Shown here piece by piece: positions 19,206 to 31,100 of a stretch of DNA of 64,000 bases. The stretch is from positions 2,852,001 through 2,916,000 of the forward strand of contig OY744466.1 in the NCBI GenBank assembly GCA_963556145.1, written 5' to 3'. The notes under the pieces are model-generated. The model worked only from the letters and a program-made list of their open reading frames with translations. It did not search any database and was not told the origin of the DNA. The position numbers and the translations under genes were made by a program. The stretch is from Hygrocybe punicea. Its lineage: Eukaryota > Basidiomycota > Agaricomycetes > Agaricales > Hygrophoraceae. Positions within the stretch are counted from its first letter, which is position 1, and every line of letters begins with the position of its first letter.

Positions 19206-20530
19206 TCCAGATCGTAATAATTGCAATGATTCAACTTCAACCATTCCAATGCCGCTTTAACCTTGTTTCTTCTTACAAGAAGAGGTGTTCTCTCAAAGTC
19301 TGATTTAGTGGGCTTACATGGCCCTGTATAAATAAATGCCAGAACTTCATCCAAGTCTTCAATGGGTGGAGGTAGAATATCATACACTTTAGGAATAGGA
19401 TTAGCAAAAGTGATTGCATTTGCTCTCATTTTATGCATCCCTGAAGACACTCTTACAATGCAACGATTGTGTCGTACTCTTGCAACCAGCAACTGTTCTG
19501 CAAATGATAAATCCATCAACTGTACTGGAACATCTCCTAACCATTTTCCATTTGCTAACGACAACAATGGGACTTTGTTTTTTGTCAAAGATTTATGGCA
19601 AATTGTGCATATATTGTGCAGCTGTTTAATTAAGACAGGGCCATCCAAGCCTTTGATGGGATCTTCAGCAGTCAACCGCTCTGCTTGTGTCACATCTGGG
19701 TTTCTTAATATCTTCAAGTCTGCGTTGACATTAGAGAGCTTTAATAAATCTTTAATTGAAGTCAATTGACCACATATCGCACATCCTGATTCTGATATCT
19801 GATCAGGTGACATATCTTGACATGCGTTAGCTATAATTGTATGTTGTAGAGCAGCTGTGAGAGGTGGAGGTGAAAATATGTTTTTGTGTTTATTTTTGTA
19901 TTTCTGTTCTGACTTTGCATGATTTAATTTATATTCTACACCCTTTTTTTGTTGGTATTTTGTCACAGAATGTGAGTTGTTTACTCTGTATTCTACACCT
20001 TTTGTTTGTTGATATCTTGTTACTGATTGCATATTTTTTACTTTGTATTCTATATTTTGGCTTTGATATCGTTTCACTGCTCTTGCATTAGATGCCTTTG
20101 ATTCCTTATTTAAAACTTCAATATTTATGACATCAAATACAAATAGATATTGAGCACAACTTGCACATATATGGCTCTTGATTGAAGTTTGAATATCTGC
20201 CTTATGAGATCTAGCATATGTGACAATATTATGAGCTGCTGTAATGGACTTTAGTTGATCTGTTGTTAATTGTGGTAATAACACATCCCATGGCACAAAA
20301 CATGTTAATGTATTTAACATATCACTTCTTGTATCTGATTGTTTTATATATTCTCTGAATTTGAATTTCACATGAGTAGGATATCTTATGGAATTTGATA
20401 AATAAGGAGACAGCTCATTAAATATGAACAACTTTGATCCACCACCAACAATATTATGCATATTTGTATCGTTCTCCTTGGTATTATCATTAGAGCAATA
20501 TTTATTATCAGATGCAGATTCATGTTTCAA
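19195..20530 (-). pseudogene. C1 protein N-terminal and DUF6570 part
   Basis: The apparent start MKHESASDNKYCSNDN precedes the conserved HNIVGGGSKLFIFNELSPYL, a SAP-like segment (LTTDQLKSITAAHNIVTYAR), and HICASCAQYL. About four diverged 19-aa repeats follow (RYQQTKGVEYRVNNSHSVTK type). Then come SGCAICGQL, ICTICHKSL and the DUF6570 block (RVRHNRCIVRVSSGMHKMR; PPPIEDLDEVLAFIYTG). The order is the same as in A1 and F, showing one long ancestral protein. It ends by frameshift at NHCNYYDLEIKE. Confidence 0.75.
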
Positions 20531-21129
20531 AGCAGTGGTACATATGACATTAAGACCTATAAATAATATACCAGAAATACTTGAAAGATAAACAATAAAC
20601 TATATATCATTAATGTTTGATATTTTTGAATATATACTGCAAAGTCATGTACTACATACATGTTTTGTAGCAGCTTTAGATGTATTCTTTGACACTTCTG
20701 GGGAAGTATTTCATGCACAAATAATGAGTCATGCATGGATGCATTGACATATAGAAGAAGTTGTACATAGAATTCAATAATAAATGGTAGTTACGAGTTC
20801 TTCCATTTATGGAAGACTCGTTCTTATGAGTCCAGGATATATGGCAGTTCGTCAGTAATTAATTAATTAATTGATTAATTAATGTTTGAAATCAACCATA
20901 GAGCCAAATTTTGCATTTCTGACCCATTTTTTTTGGAAAAATTCAGGAATAAACTAGATTTTTGAAATTTCATCCTCAAATATTTTCATGAATATAGGAT
21001 TTATTTTGAGGTTGTAAAAAATCAAAAACCTCTCCAAAGGAGCAGAAAAAAAAATTGTGTGATGTGGAATTTGATCCAAAAAGGAAATTGTCACAGTCAG
21101 TCACGGAGTCTTTCTCAGTATTCCCAGTC

Positions 21130-21880
21130 TCAAATCTCTACCCGCGGATCATGCCCCACAAGACTGAGTGAGGAGCAGTCATGTAGGACCAAATGGACTG
21201 TAAGTACAGCCCCACAAGTGGTCCGATGTGTCCTGTTGAGTTGTACTGACCCCCTCCTCCTCATGCCCCCCCAAACCAGATCTCTACCCCCCAAAGTCGG
21301 ACAGCCAAACCACTGTAGGATCTGTTAGGAGGGACACACTGGACTGTAAGTACACCCCCAGAAGTGGTCCGATGTCTCCCATTCAACCACACTGACCCCT
21401 CCTCCTCCTGCCCCCCCATACACCAGATCTCTACCCCCCAAAGTCGGACGGCCAAATCCTGTAGGGAGCAGTTAGGGGGGACCCAATGGAGTGTAGGAAT
21501 GGCATCAAACATGGTACGATGTTTCCTGTTGAGTCATGGTAACCCCCTCCTCCTCATCCCCCCCACATCCCAGATCTCTACCCCCCGATGTCGGACCACC
21601 ACACCACTTGAGGAGCGGATGGGGGGGACCCAATGGACTGTAAGTACACCCCCAGACATGGTCCGATGTGTCCCATTCAACCACACTGATCCCCTCCTCC
21701 TCCTGCCCCCCATACACCAGATCTCTACCCCCCAAAGTCAGACCACCACACCACTTGGGGACCGGTTCGGGGGGACCAAATGAACTGTAAGTACACCCCC
21801 ACAAGTGGTCCGATGTGTCCCGTTGAGTTGTACTGACCCCCTCTTCCTCATGCCCCCCATATACGAGATCTCTATTCCCT
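21130..21880 (+). repeat. GC-rich tandem repeat, about 147-bp period, 5 units
   Basis: The landmark agtggtccgatgt(g/c)tcc recurs near 21209, 21357, 21508, 21650 and 21797. Each is followed by a C-rich block and agatctctaccccccaaag. Open frames across it are repeat artefacts. Confidence 0.75.
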
Positions 21881-21949
21881 GCAGCCGAGAGGTCAGTACT
21901 GACATGTAGTTTCATTAGTTTCCTTAGTTTTCCTAGCTGCGTAGCATAG

Positions 21950-22445
21950 AAGGGTGGCTATCTGAGCCATGGAAGGTGTGATTGTGCAGTCTGTGCATGA
22001 TTCCCTTTCACCCTTCTGAAATCAACGGAGGGGGATGGCTGTCTGGGCCGTGGAGGGTGTGGTTGTGCAGTCTGTGCACGGCCCTCCTTCAGTCTCCAAT
22101 ATAAGTAGAGGGGGCAATCTGTGCCATGGGAGTTGTAATTGTGCAGTCTGTGCATCATTCACTTTCACCCTCTGGATGTGTGGTGTTGAGGACGGTCTCA
22201 CTGGACCCTTCGATGACTCGAGACCGGGACTTCGTTGGACCTCCCTTGAGACTTGTCTAGAGGGGCAATGAGTAAAATTAAAAATAATGACGGTCTCTCT
22301 GGACCCTTCGATGACTCGAGACCGGGACTTCGTCGGACCTCCCTTGAGACTTGTCCAGAAGGACACTCAGTAAAATTAAATAAGGGTGATCTCTCTGAGG
22401 ACATGACACTATGACTTTGTCAGATGTCCTTTGAGACTTGCTATA
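21950..22445 (+). repeat. Two short tandem blocks (about 95 and 105 bp)
   Basis: Block one repeats tgtgcagtctgtgca with a ccatgg context three times (21975-22155). Block two repeats ccttcgatgactcgagaccg with ttgagacttgt (22190-22440). Both are also present in F (44380-44790). Coding is not supported. Confidence 0.65.
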
Positions 22446-22589
22446 TTTGTGTAAATAATGTTTTTTCTTATTAAATCAGGACATGCATATATACAACAAC
22501 TGAGATGGTGAGTACTAGCCAGGTATTGTTAATAGGTGCATTGGAGAAGCATCTTTACCAGAAAACAAGTCGACACATCATACAATGAT

Positions 22590-24965
22590 TACGAGTTCTT
22601 CCATTTATGGAAGAATTGTTCTTATCAGTCCAGGATATAGGGCAGTTCTTCAGTAATTAAATAATTTAAATAATTAAATTATTGATTAATGTTTGAAATC
22701 AACTATAGAGCCAAATTCTGCCTTCCTAACCTGTTTTTTTTGGAAACAAATCATGAATAAACTAGATTTTTGGAATTGTGTCCTCAAATATTGGCAGGAA
22801 TATAGGATTTATCTTGAGGTCATAAAAAATAAAAAAACCGCTCCAATGGATGAGAAAAAAAAATTGTATGACGTGGAATTTGATTGAAAAAGGAAGTTGT
22901 CACTTTGTGTGTGTCACAGGAGTCTCAGCTCTCAACTCCCCGACTTCTTCCACAGTGAAGACCCGCTGTCCCAGCGATTTCGACCATGGCTGACATGAAT
23001 CAACCTCCTGCACCTCGTTTGGGTTGAAAATGAATGGTCGGGGGGCTTTAGGCCCTCACGTTCCGGCTGACTGCGCAACCACCACCACCACCCCATTTTC
23101 TACCACCAGGACACCAGCTCACATCTTGTTTTTGACCACCCCCAGCTAGCCTACACTCCCCGCACTCCGTTGAAAGGGTGCACTGTGGTAATGTGAACGG
23201 AATCAAATACCAACTCTACCACAGTGCTGTACGAATTCTGAGGGGTTCAATCTCAATCCAAAAGGTTAATAAAAATACTCAGAGGTGCTCTGGATAGTGG
23301 CGATGTTGTTTCCGATGTGCGCGATGTGTGCGATGCGCGTGGCGTGTGCGAAACAGTCAGCGATGTTTTCGGCGTATACGTAGCACTTCGTGGAAGGAAC
23401 GCAAAGTTTTAATAGAGCAGCGCGTAGCTATCGCATGGACAGCGCAGTAAAGAGGTGATATGATAGACTGGAATCGGGGGTATACAAGACGTCTCTCTAG
23501 TATGTAAACTATAGGGGGTATTTATGCGAAGTTGGTTGTTAGGACAATACAGGGTGAAGAAGGCAAGACAAATAGACGGTGTGCGACGGAACTATGGTGC
23601 AATAGGGATGAAATGGAACTGAAACAAAAGGTATAGCACCATGCGAAGCAATTTCCAAAATATCTAGAGGATAGGAGCTATAATGTTTGAAATAAGTGAA
23701 ACATGTCGCATAAAGACTTCCCTGGAACCAGAACGGAATCGGAATGGAATAGGGTGAACGGTACAAGCGTGGGTGATGTCGGAGAGGCTCGAAATATGTT
23801 TCCGAAGGGGGCCGAAGCGCTCCGAAGAAAATCGCAGTAATGTAAAATTATTGCCCGTATCGCGCGCATATCGCAGTCGCATCGCAATGGAGATACATAT
23901 AAATCGGGATGTTTCGCAATGAATCGCAGCATGTCCGAGGCTAGAATAGGTCCAATAGAAGGTTTCCGTGCTTAGGGACGTGCGCTGCGTATCACCGTTT
24001 CCATTGAAAACGAGCGACCAGGGGGTCTCAAGCCCTCAAGCCCAACCACCACCAGACTCCCTTTTTCTACTACCACCCCATTTTCACCCACCAGGATGTC
24101 CCTTCCCACCCCGTTTTCGACCACCCCCAGCCAGTACATGCGCCCCGCGACTCATTTCTATAGAAAAGGAGAGGCTGGGGGGTCCAAATCCCTCATGTTT
24201 CTGCCTTCTGCCTCACCAGTCCACCCCCCTTTTTTTGTTCACCAGAACCAGTCCCCCCCACCCCATTTTTGACCAACCCTGGCCAGTATATGTCCTCCGC
24301 GCCCCATTGCCATAGAAAACGAGAGGCCAGGGGATCCTAATCCCTCGCGTTTCCACCTTCTGCCCCACCAGCCCTCCCCATCTTTTTGACCACCAGGACA
24401 GCTCCTGCCCCATTTTTATCCAACCCCGGCCAGTACTAGTCCCCCGTGCCACGTTTCCATGGCAAACAAGACAATGGGGGGTCTGGCACCCTCACTGCCA
24501 TCTTCTGCCCCAACAGTCTCCCCTTACTTTTTTTGACCACCAGGACGACCCACCCCATTTTCGACCATCCTCCGGCCAGCCCCTGCACTTCGTTACCATA
24601 GAAAATGAGAGGAAAGGGGTTTCGAAGCCCATGTTTCCACCTTTTGCACCCCCTCCCTCACCTTCTTTGTATCTAGTAAACTGACACCCAAAGTGGTATT
24701 ATCACATTATGCTGTCAGATGAAGTCCTGTGAAGAAGATTGTAGGGAGAAACTTGTTTAGTTTTTCAAGGGCTAGAAGTGCATATACTGTGTTTTCCTTT
24801 ATTTTTGTCCTTTGAGCTGTGAGTGCCATGAATTATTAAAAGGCTGTAAATCTTGGCCAAAACAATATCTTGTGGTGGGAAATGACATTGTGGGGAATGA
24901 CTCTGAATACAAAATGATGAAAGAACTCGTTCATGCCATGCGAAGCACTGGCCCACTAAACAAGT
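22590..24965 (+). mobile_element. B-type 5' end paired with A-type 3' end (B4), 2,376 bp
   Basis: The 5' end at 22590 has the B hairpin with a decayed second arm (GAATTGTTC instead of GACTCGTTC). The 3' end at 24965 reads AAAGAACTCGTTCATGCCAT, then GCGAAGCACTGGCCCACTAAACAAGT in overlapping parts, which is the A/C-type terminus. No gene is seen; 23200-23960 is unique, moderately AT-rich sequence in which I see nothing. Either this is a chimeric element or two elements were fused by loss of the intervening ends. Confidence 0.55.
24000..24660 (+). repeat. GC-rich tandem repeat, about 150-bp period
   Basis: Units contain caccccca/ccagccagta..., a ccatagaaaacgagaggcc block, ggggtc and ccctc.cgttt, repeated about four times. 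It is related to units at 41800-42680 and 43600-44290. Confidence 0.65.
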
Positions 24966-25227
24966 TCTCACTGGGTATCGCTGGTTTGAATTTGCTCTTC
25001 TTGACCACAGTCCTACGGAAATATAAGCGTAACTCCAGAGATGAAGACAGCTCCTACTTGGTATTCTTGCCTGAAGAACATATCATAGCTTCATCGTTCG
25101 AGCCCTTTGATTCATTGGTGATGTTTGACGTTTCTTGTACACGTACTCTGGTATGGTGTGAATCAAGTATACCTATGAAGCATCAGTTTGAATAACTCAC
25201 CGCTCCTTTCTTCCTTTGACATGAGGA

Positions 25228-26383
25228 CTACAGAATATTAGTATTGATGCATGGATACAGTAACATATGAGTGACAAACTTGACCAACTCAATATCGCTA
25301 TCACTGTCCACAACCCTGTGAAGGATTATAAGGGAAGTACCACACAGAATCAACACAAACTTACTGTGCACGATTAGTACGTGCCACTGACTGATTATCC
25401 TCAGAAATATTGTCGGTAGCCGTATCATCCGGTACAGGAAGAATATTGATAACATCTCCTCAGCACATATCCACAAATGACCAGTAAAGTGGCATACCCT
25501 TCAGATTCTTCAGCGTCAACATCAATTAATGCAGAGTCAGACTGATGGCTGATAGATGGTAACAGATATACAGTTAATATAGTGTATTTGCAATCATATG
25601 ATACATACCCTTTTGCTTTCTTTGTGTTAGATTTAACGCTAGTAAATGTCCCATCAGCATGTTCATGTTAACAGATAATGCAAAAGCGGTTGGTGCTTAC
25701 AAAAATACATCATCCTCATCCTCATCCTCATAAACCAATGGAACATCTTTGGACTTGGACTTCTTGTTATTTCTAGATTCGCTATGTCAGCACATGATAA
25801 AAATGGCTAAGTCATTTACGCATGCATACAAAGACTTTTGGCGTTTGTTAACCCTATTGTGTGCTAAACCAATGACCTAGAATACACAAAGGTGGCACTT
25901 ACGGTAGCTTTGCAATAGGCTGACCTTCAGAGTCAGACTCAGATACAGCGCGTTTCTTGGAACGCTGGATGGATCGGGAAGCCCTTGTAGGAGTGGACGG
26001 ATTAATCTTTGATGACACATCTCTGTTTAGAAATGAGTGGATGAGTGGTCAGTCACTAAGGCAAGAACAAGTAGATACTTGATGACATTGTCAACGTCCG
26101 ATTCCCCTCTATTTAATGTAAGTTGTGAGTCGATGTGTAAAGTCCTGAACAACATACAGTACATCCATGTCACTGTAGAAACATCTTAGTAAGTAGTGAC
26201 GTGTAGAAGTTTAATGAATACCTGGAACCATATTCACGCTCGTTGACTTGCTTGGTTGCTTTTTTATGAGAAATAGATCTAATTCAAAGCAATCAGTCCC
26301 AGGTGGAATAGTTATGCTAAATCAGAAATGAAAACATACTTGGAGCTTTGCTTTGTTGCAGCACGATGGGACATGGTAGACAT
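25228..26383 (-). CDS. Multi-exon gene for a small charged protein, unrecognised
   Basis: Start ATG at 26383 (MSTMSHRAATKQSSK). A chain of short exons joined by 50-120-bp GT-AG introns keeps frame: SISHKKATKQVNEREYGSR; SDMDVLGESDVDNVIK; DVSSKINPSTPTRASRS, then IQRSKKRAVSESDSEGQP; ESRNNKKSKSKDVPLVYEDE; HQSDSALIDVDAEESEG; DVINILPVPDDTATDN; VVDSDSDIELVKFVTH, with a stop at 25228. The product is about 220-240 aa and highly charged, with basic clusters (a possible nuclear signal, QRSKKRA) and acidic runs (EDEDEDD). One short exon near 25620 is uncertain. No domain is recognised. It is divergent from the gene at 26782, sharing a ~400-bp upstream region, which suggests linked expression. Intact exon structure suggests a living gene. 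Confidence 0.55.
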
Positions 26384-26781
26384 GATACAGTAAAATACAA
26401 GGACAAGTTTGTTTTCAATAACCTCTTTTTACAAATAATGATACACATGTATCACGTGTACCAGGAATGTAATCGTCTTTCCAGCGTATTCTACAAGACG
26501 TGATGTATCACGTGTACCAGAAATGTAATCGTCTTTCCAGCACATTCTACAAGACATGTGCTCAACAAATTGTTAACTGTACAGAATGTTGATGTGTAGT
26601 GCGACAAATACAGATTGCACATTAATGAGGCGATTTTATCTGGTTAAAGTATATATTAGAGGAGAACAGCCAGAGACCTAACCAATGCTATTTGTTACAA
26701 GACATACCAATATGAATATAATCCAATGTGCGAAAATCTGCATATATAGTCTGTATACGCAAGTACCTCCCATAGCAATCT
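26384..26781. promoter_or_regulatory. Divergent upstream region with a duplicated CACGTG-containing block
   Basis: The block tgtatcacgtgtaccag..., aatgtaatcgtctttccag, cattctacaagac occurs twice in tandem (about 26449-26575). Each copy carries an E-box CACGTG. It lies between the starts of the minus gene (26383) and the plus gene (26782). Use as a shared control region is inferred from position. Confidence 0.45.
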
Positions 26782-27924
26782 ATGAATAAGTTTTATGAGC
26801 TGGTAGCTGCTGGTGAGTAGAAGAATTTTATACTGCCATAGCTTGATTCAATCATATAATTACAGGTGAAAAACTGGAACTTGAAGCCTCCATACAGTAT
26901 AACGGTTCCAAGCAAGCTAGCTATCTCTGCACATTGACTAAAGTAAGAGCCTGAATATCTTTGCAACACAGCAAAAACTTAGCTGCATACAGGCTGATGG
27001 CCTTCTTGATTCACTGCAAGTCCGCTATAAGAAAGACCGTCATCAGTACCAACTTGTAAAGGGGGGACTGGGAGAAGGACCTGAAGAAGTAGTATTACGT
27101 CTGACAGGCATCCTCACTCACTGTGAACTACCACCAGTTCTCAAGCTACCCAGGTATTTTCAGCACAATGACATGAATGAAGAACTTACTCAAATTTCAG
27201 GAATCCAATGCGTATTAGGCAGGCAATACAATTGACTGGTTTGGATACCCACAAGTACAAGGCGGCTTTGGAGGGTATATCAGCAATTTGTTCGACCTTT
27301 GCCAAGCATATGCGTTCGGACACATTAAAAGACTGGATGCCTGATATGTTCGAGGAATGGATTGTTGTAGGAGCTGGCAACCGATATTTCAGTACTGGTG
27401 CAATTGCAGCATCTGCTGAAGTTGTACCTTTCAACAACCTTGTTGATCCTGATGGAATTCTGGCATCCGTAGATTCCAAGTATCGCCATACTGTGGATAA
27501 TGAAGTTGGCTATTTTTAACGGGCGACAAAGGATGATGGTGGCTTCCGGTAAGGTTTACAGTTATATGAAATTTCCCATGCCAAATACTCTACCTTAGAT
27601 ATACCCGCATGAATCCAACCAATATTTCTGTCGGAGATATTGTGGAAGCACGACTTTCATTCTTGGTAGTCCCTCTTGCCAGTGGTGATAAAAACAATGT
27701 CAGCAAAGATTTTAGACTTGTGATTGTGCTTCGATCGCTTGCCTTGATTGACAATACATTCACAAAGGTTGGAAATCAAATTTCATTGTCCGTTGTTATC
27801 CCAATTGTTAATGTCTTATCAGAAAGCTGCGCTTGCACAAGCACAAGCATTGTTTCAGAAGCCCAAAGTTTTAAAGACATTAAAGAGGAATGCGGACTTT
27901 TCTGAGGATGAACAAGAGATGTAG
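26782..27924 (+). pseudogene. Six-exon fungal gene with one in-frame stop, unrecognised family
   Basis: Exons 26782-26812, 26866-26942, 26993-27153, 27201-27548, 27599-27767 and 27833-27924 join in frame with GT-AG introns. The product starts MNKFYELVAAGEKLELEA. It contains RYKKDRHQYQLVKGGLGEG, HMRSDTLKDWMPDMFEEW, LASVDSKYRHTVDNEVGYF and SVGDIVEARLSFLVVP with FRLVIVLRSLALID. It ends FSEDEQEM. I recall similar proteins with a GDIVE...LR.LALLD core as multi-copy genes in mushrooms; the function is unknown to me. At 27517-27519 a TAA follows GYF where the frame simply continues (RATKDDGGFR), so a single nonsense change (or a rare readthrough) breaks it. Confidence 0.65.
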
Positions 27925-28146
27925 TATGAGACATTTCAGATATTTAACACTGTTTAATCAAAGACTCAATCATATAAAATCTTCGGTTTAATCACCAACA
28001 GACAAATTGAGTAGTAGTAGCACAAAATACATGCATAACAAAACATGTGAAACTCGATATAAATCATGGGACCGCATCACATACAAGTACAGTAAGATAC
28101 ATTAATGTTACAACCAAGTCAAAAGTTCAAGTGACGTATTCAGAAT

Positions 28147-31100
28147 TTAGGGCAATGGAACTAAGAAGCTGAAGAGGTGATATGAGAACCAATAACAAAT
28201 ATATAAGAGATATCTTACCGTCAACCAAAAGCTCTGTCAGCCGATCCTGACTCATTTTAAGAGGAATTGGAAAAAGGGATGCATCGTCATGATTAGCACC
28301 CTTTGCCCATGTTACCTTACCAGCCGCTACATCTCCAAGCCCAACCAGACTGGCACCCTGACCACAATTGTACACCAAGCGCTTATCCCAGCGAATGACT
28401 TTGCACAGTATATGCTCCACAAAAATGACACCACAACCGATGTCAAATCCCATTGAAGACCGATCACGCTGCGACAGATTATCATCAAAGTGTTTGAACA
28501 CACATTTGAATGATGTGTGGGTCCTGTGGAGAGATGTGACATTGAATCCTAGTTCCTGTAGACCGCGATAAGCACCAGCCTTCTTCATCTTCCATATCCA
28601 GGCTGTTATGTCTTCTACAAGAGGAGGTGTGCAGAGGCGTGCAAGTGTGAGATTATTTGTGAGTTGAAACACAGTAAGGGAGGATTGTGTTGTTGATCCT
28701 AAGCCAGCTACACTGAGCTTGCAAATAAACTGATGCATATCGTTCCATGTGGGTTTATTTCCTGTGAAGGAAGCAGGGTCTTGGTTGAAAAGCGGTCCAA
28801 GAAAGTTCGTCCACCTGGTCTGAAAATCATCACTGAAGAGTTCAGTAAAACGATTCACCAGAGGATCTCGATGGGGGATTTTTGAGAATAGACTGAGCTG
28901 ACTGGAAGGCTGACCCCATATGGTTGGTGAGTCAAAATGAATATACCCTAAGGCTGCCTGCTCGCGTCTGTTCAGGGCAAAAAAGCCGGTTTTCTTCTTT
29001 GTATGGCCTGCTTTACTCGTCTTGGTCTTGGATGAAGATGGTGATATGGGATTATAGCGTAGATCGGTGTAGAAATGCGAGTTTTTCCTGACAATTTGAT
29101 CAAAAGTCTCTATACATTCCTCCAGTGAATCGGACCAGAATGTGACGCTGTTCAAAAACTTGACAGTGTCCTCACATTGAGAACTAACCATAAACACCAA
29201 TGCATTGGCCAAACCTAGTCGTCCGGTGAGTTGCCTGGCTGGCAAGTGTTTTGCAAACAGAATCGCATATGGGCTGGCGTGACGGAATGGGTAAGTCTGA
29301 CTAAGTGTATGTGTCCGTTGGTACTTCGGCTTCGTTTGGCCTAAGAGAACGCGATTGAGATGGAGGTCTTGAATGCCCTTTCCATGATCCACAGATAAAG
29401 CTTCATGGCAGATTAAAGCAAGAGCACCAAAATGTGGCGCCTTGGAATCTGTCAATATGTCCTCCAATTTCTTGATGGGAAGAGCAGGCTTGAGTGGGGA
29501 CCGTGGAACGCATTTTTTCTTGGATCTCGATCCCTTGGACGCCCCACCTGGCAGAGCAGAAAGACTCCTATCACCGAGATCCACCAGAGCACCACTAACC
29601 AACTTTCCAATGTAATCACACCAATCTGCTATCTTTGGTTTAGCGGCCAGCAAATCCTCAACATGAGTAATGAGAGGTTCCATAGTACTTGTGTAATCCC
29701 GAATGAGTTTACTGGCGAATGCGTCATCCTTCTGCAGGTTATTGGTAAACATCCTGGCTGGACTTGTTTAGTGGGCCAGTGCTGCGCATGGCATGAACGA
29801 GTTCTTTTTTCCCCCTCCTCACTTCTTTGCTGAATTAAGAAAATTGCATAAAGCATGTTACATATGGCATAAGATACATAGCATGTGTTGCATATTGCAT
29901 ATTGATCTAATAAGCCCACCTCCCACCTCTGCAACATATACATTAACATAAAAGAAATCTACATAAAGTGCCTTGAGTCTTCATCAACCTCCTCTCTACC
30001 TGCCATCTCCCCTGTGTTGCACCATCATGCAACACTCTCAGCCATGAAGCAATTGCTCAGGGAGCAACAGGTCAACTGCCAAACACAACTGCCCCCCAAA
30101 CAGTGTGGTGACAATTAACTCACATTTGCTCAACCCTACTTCTCCATGACCTTGAATGCCACACTTGTTTAGTGGGCCAGTGCTTCGCATGGCATGAACG
30201 AGTTCTTCTTTTCCTCTCCTCACTTTCATCATAGCAACCTCTCACCATAGCAATATAAAAAGTAAAAAAAATAAAACTGCATAACATGTCTCAACCTCCT
30301 CTCCCACTGTCATGTCATCTTTGCTTCATCATGATGCAATATTCTCAGCCAAAAAAGAGAGCAACACAATACATCAACTGTCAAATACAACTGTCTTTAA
30401 ACAGTATGATAACAATTGACTTACATTTGCTAAACCCTACTTCTCCATAACTTTGCTGCACAACAGATGATAACATGAAGACAGCTGTGCTTGAGTGGAC
30501 CAATGTTGCATATGGCATGAACAAAGTCTTGTTTCTATTATTGAATATTTATTTGTATAATTATTACAAACATCAATAAGTGATTTTGCTTGAAATATAT
30601 AATTAGTATATAATATATACAGTGATATCACATTGAATTATATGTTTTAAGTAAAAATATCATTATATCATCTGAGTTACACTAATTTCTGCTTATACGA
30701 CTAATATTTCTATATATAGTAACCATGGTCACATGTGACTATGACTCCTGTGATCACCTTGAAATTTAGGATATATGGTGTAAAATTGCCTTATATGGTT
30801 AGACTGGTCACATGTGACTGTCACCATTGCGATCAGCAAAAAATTTGCTATACAATATCAGAAATTACCTTATATGGTTAGAGTGGTCACATGTGACTGT
30901 CACATCTGACCCGAAATGATAATATTAGGCAGCAGTTCAATTTTCAGCTGAATCTGATAAGAATTAAGGCCAGGATAAATATTGTGAATATAATTGCATT
31001 TGTGTAATGAATATGATGAGCAGTATGTGATTTAGCATATATTATGCCAAATTACCATATATGGTTAGACTGGTCACATGTGACTATTACCATTGCGATC

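Larger units (their letters stand above)
15231..20791 (-). mobile_element. Helitron family C copy 1 (C1), internally deleted, 5' end missing
   Basis: The 3' terminus at 15231 (minus) ends CTCTAAACAAGT, with the bulged hairpin and AACTCGTTC upstream. The gene runs leftwards from about 20530 to 15465. A family A 5' fragment (17281-17999) replaces roughly 2 kb between Rep and helicase. The right edge is cut by a family B element at 20792, and no C 5' end is seen. Between 20531 and 20791 I see only AT-rich sequence. Confidence 0.75.
20792..22589 (+). mobile_element. Family B Helitron, 5' part (B3)
   Basis: The B-type 5' end is at 20792, preceded by T. The leader matches 43097-43400 (F). The middle holds a different GC-rich repeat set (21130-21880) and then the same 22000-22440 block as F 44380-44790. 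The match to F continues to about 22585 (caagtcgac..caatgatt), where another B-type 5' end starts directly. No 3' terminus of its own was found. Confidence 0.65.

Noticed and set aside
21059..24597. Many 60-140-codon frames in GC-rich repeat blocks
   Set aside because: Frames follow the ~150-bp periodicity, lack conserved starts or domains, and differ between units.
24745..24765. Another 3' terminus (aacttgtttagtttttc)
   Set aside because: Only the first ten bases match; the hairpin and the GAACTCGTTC block are absent.
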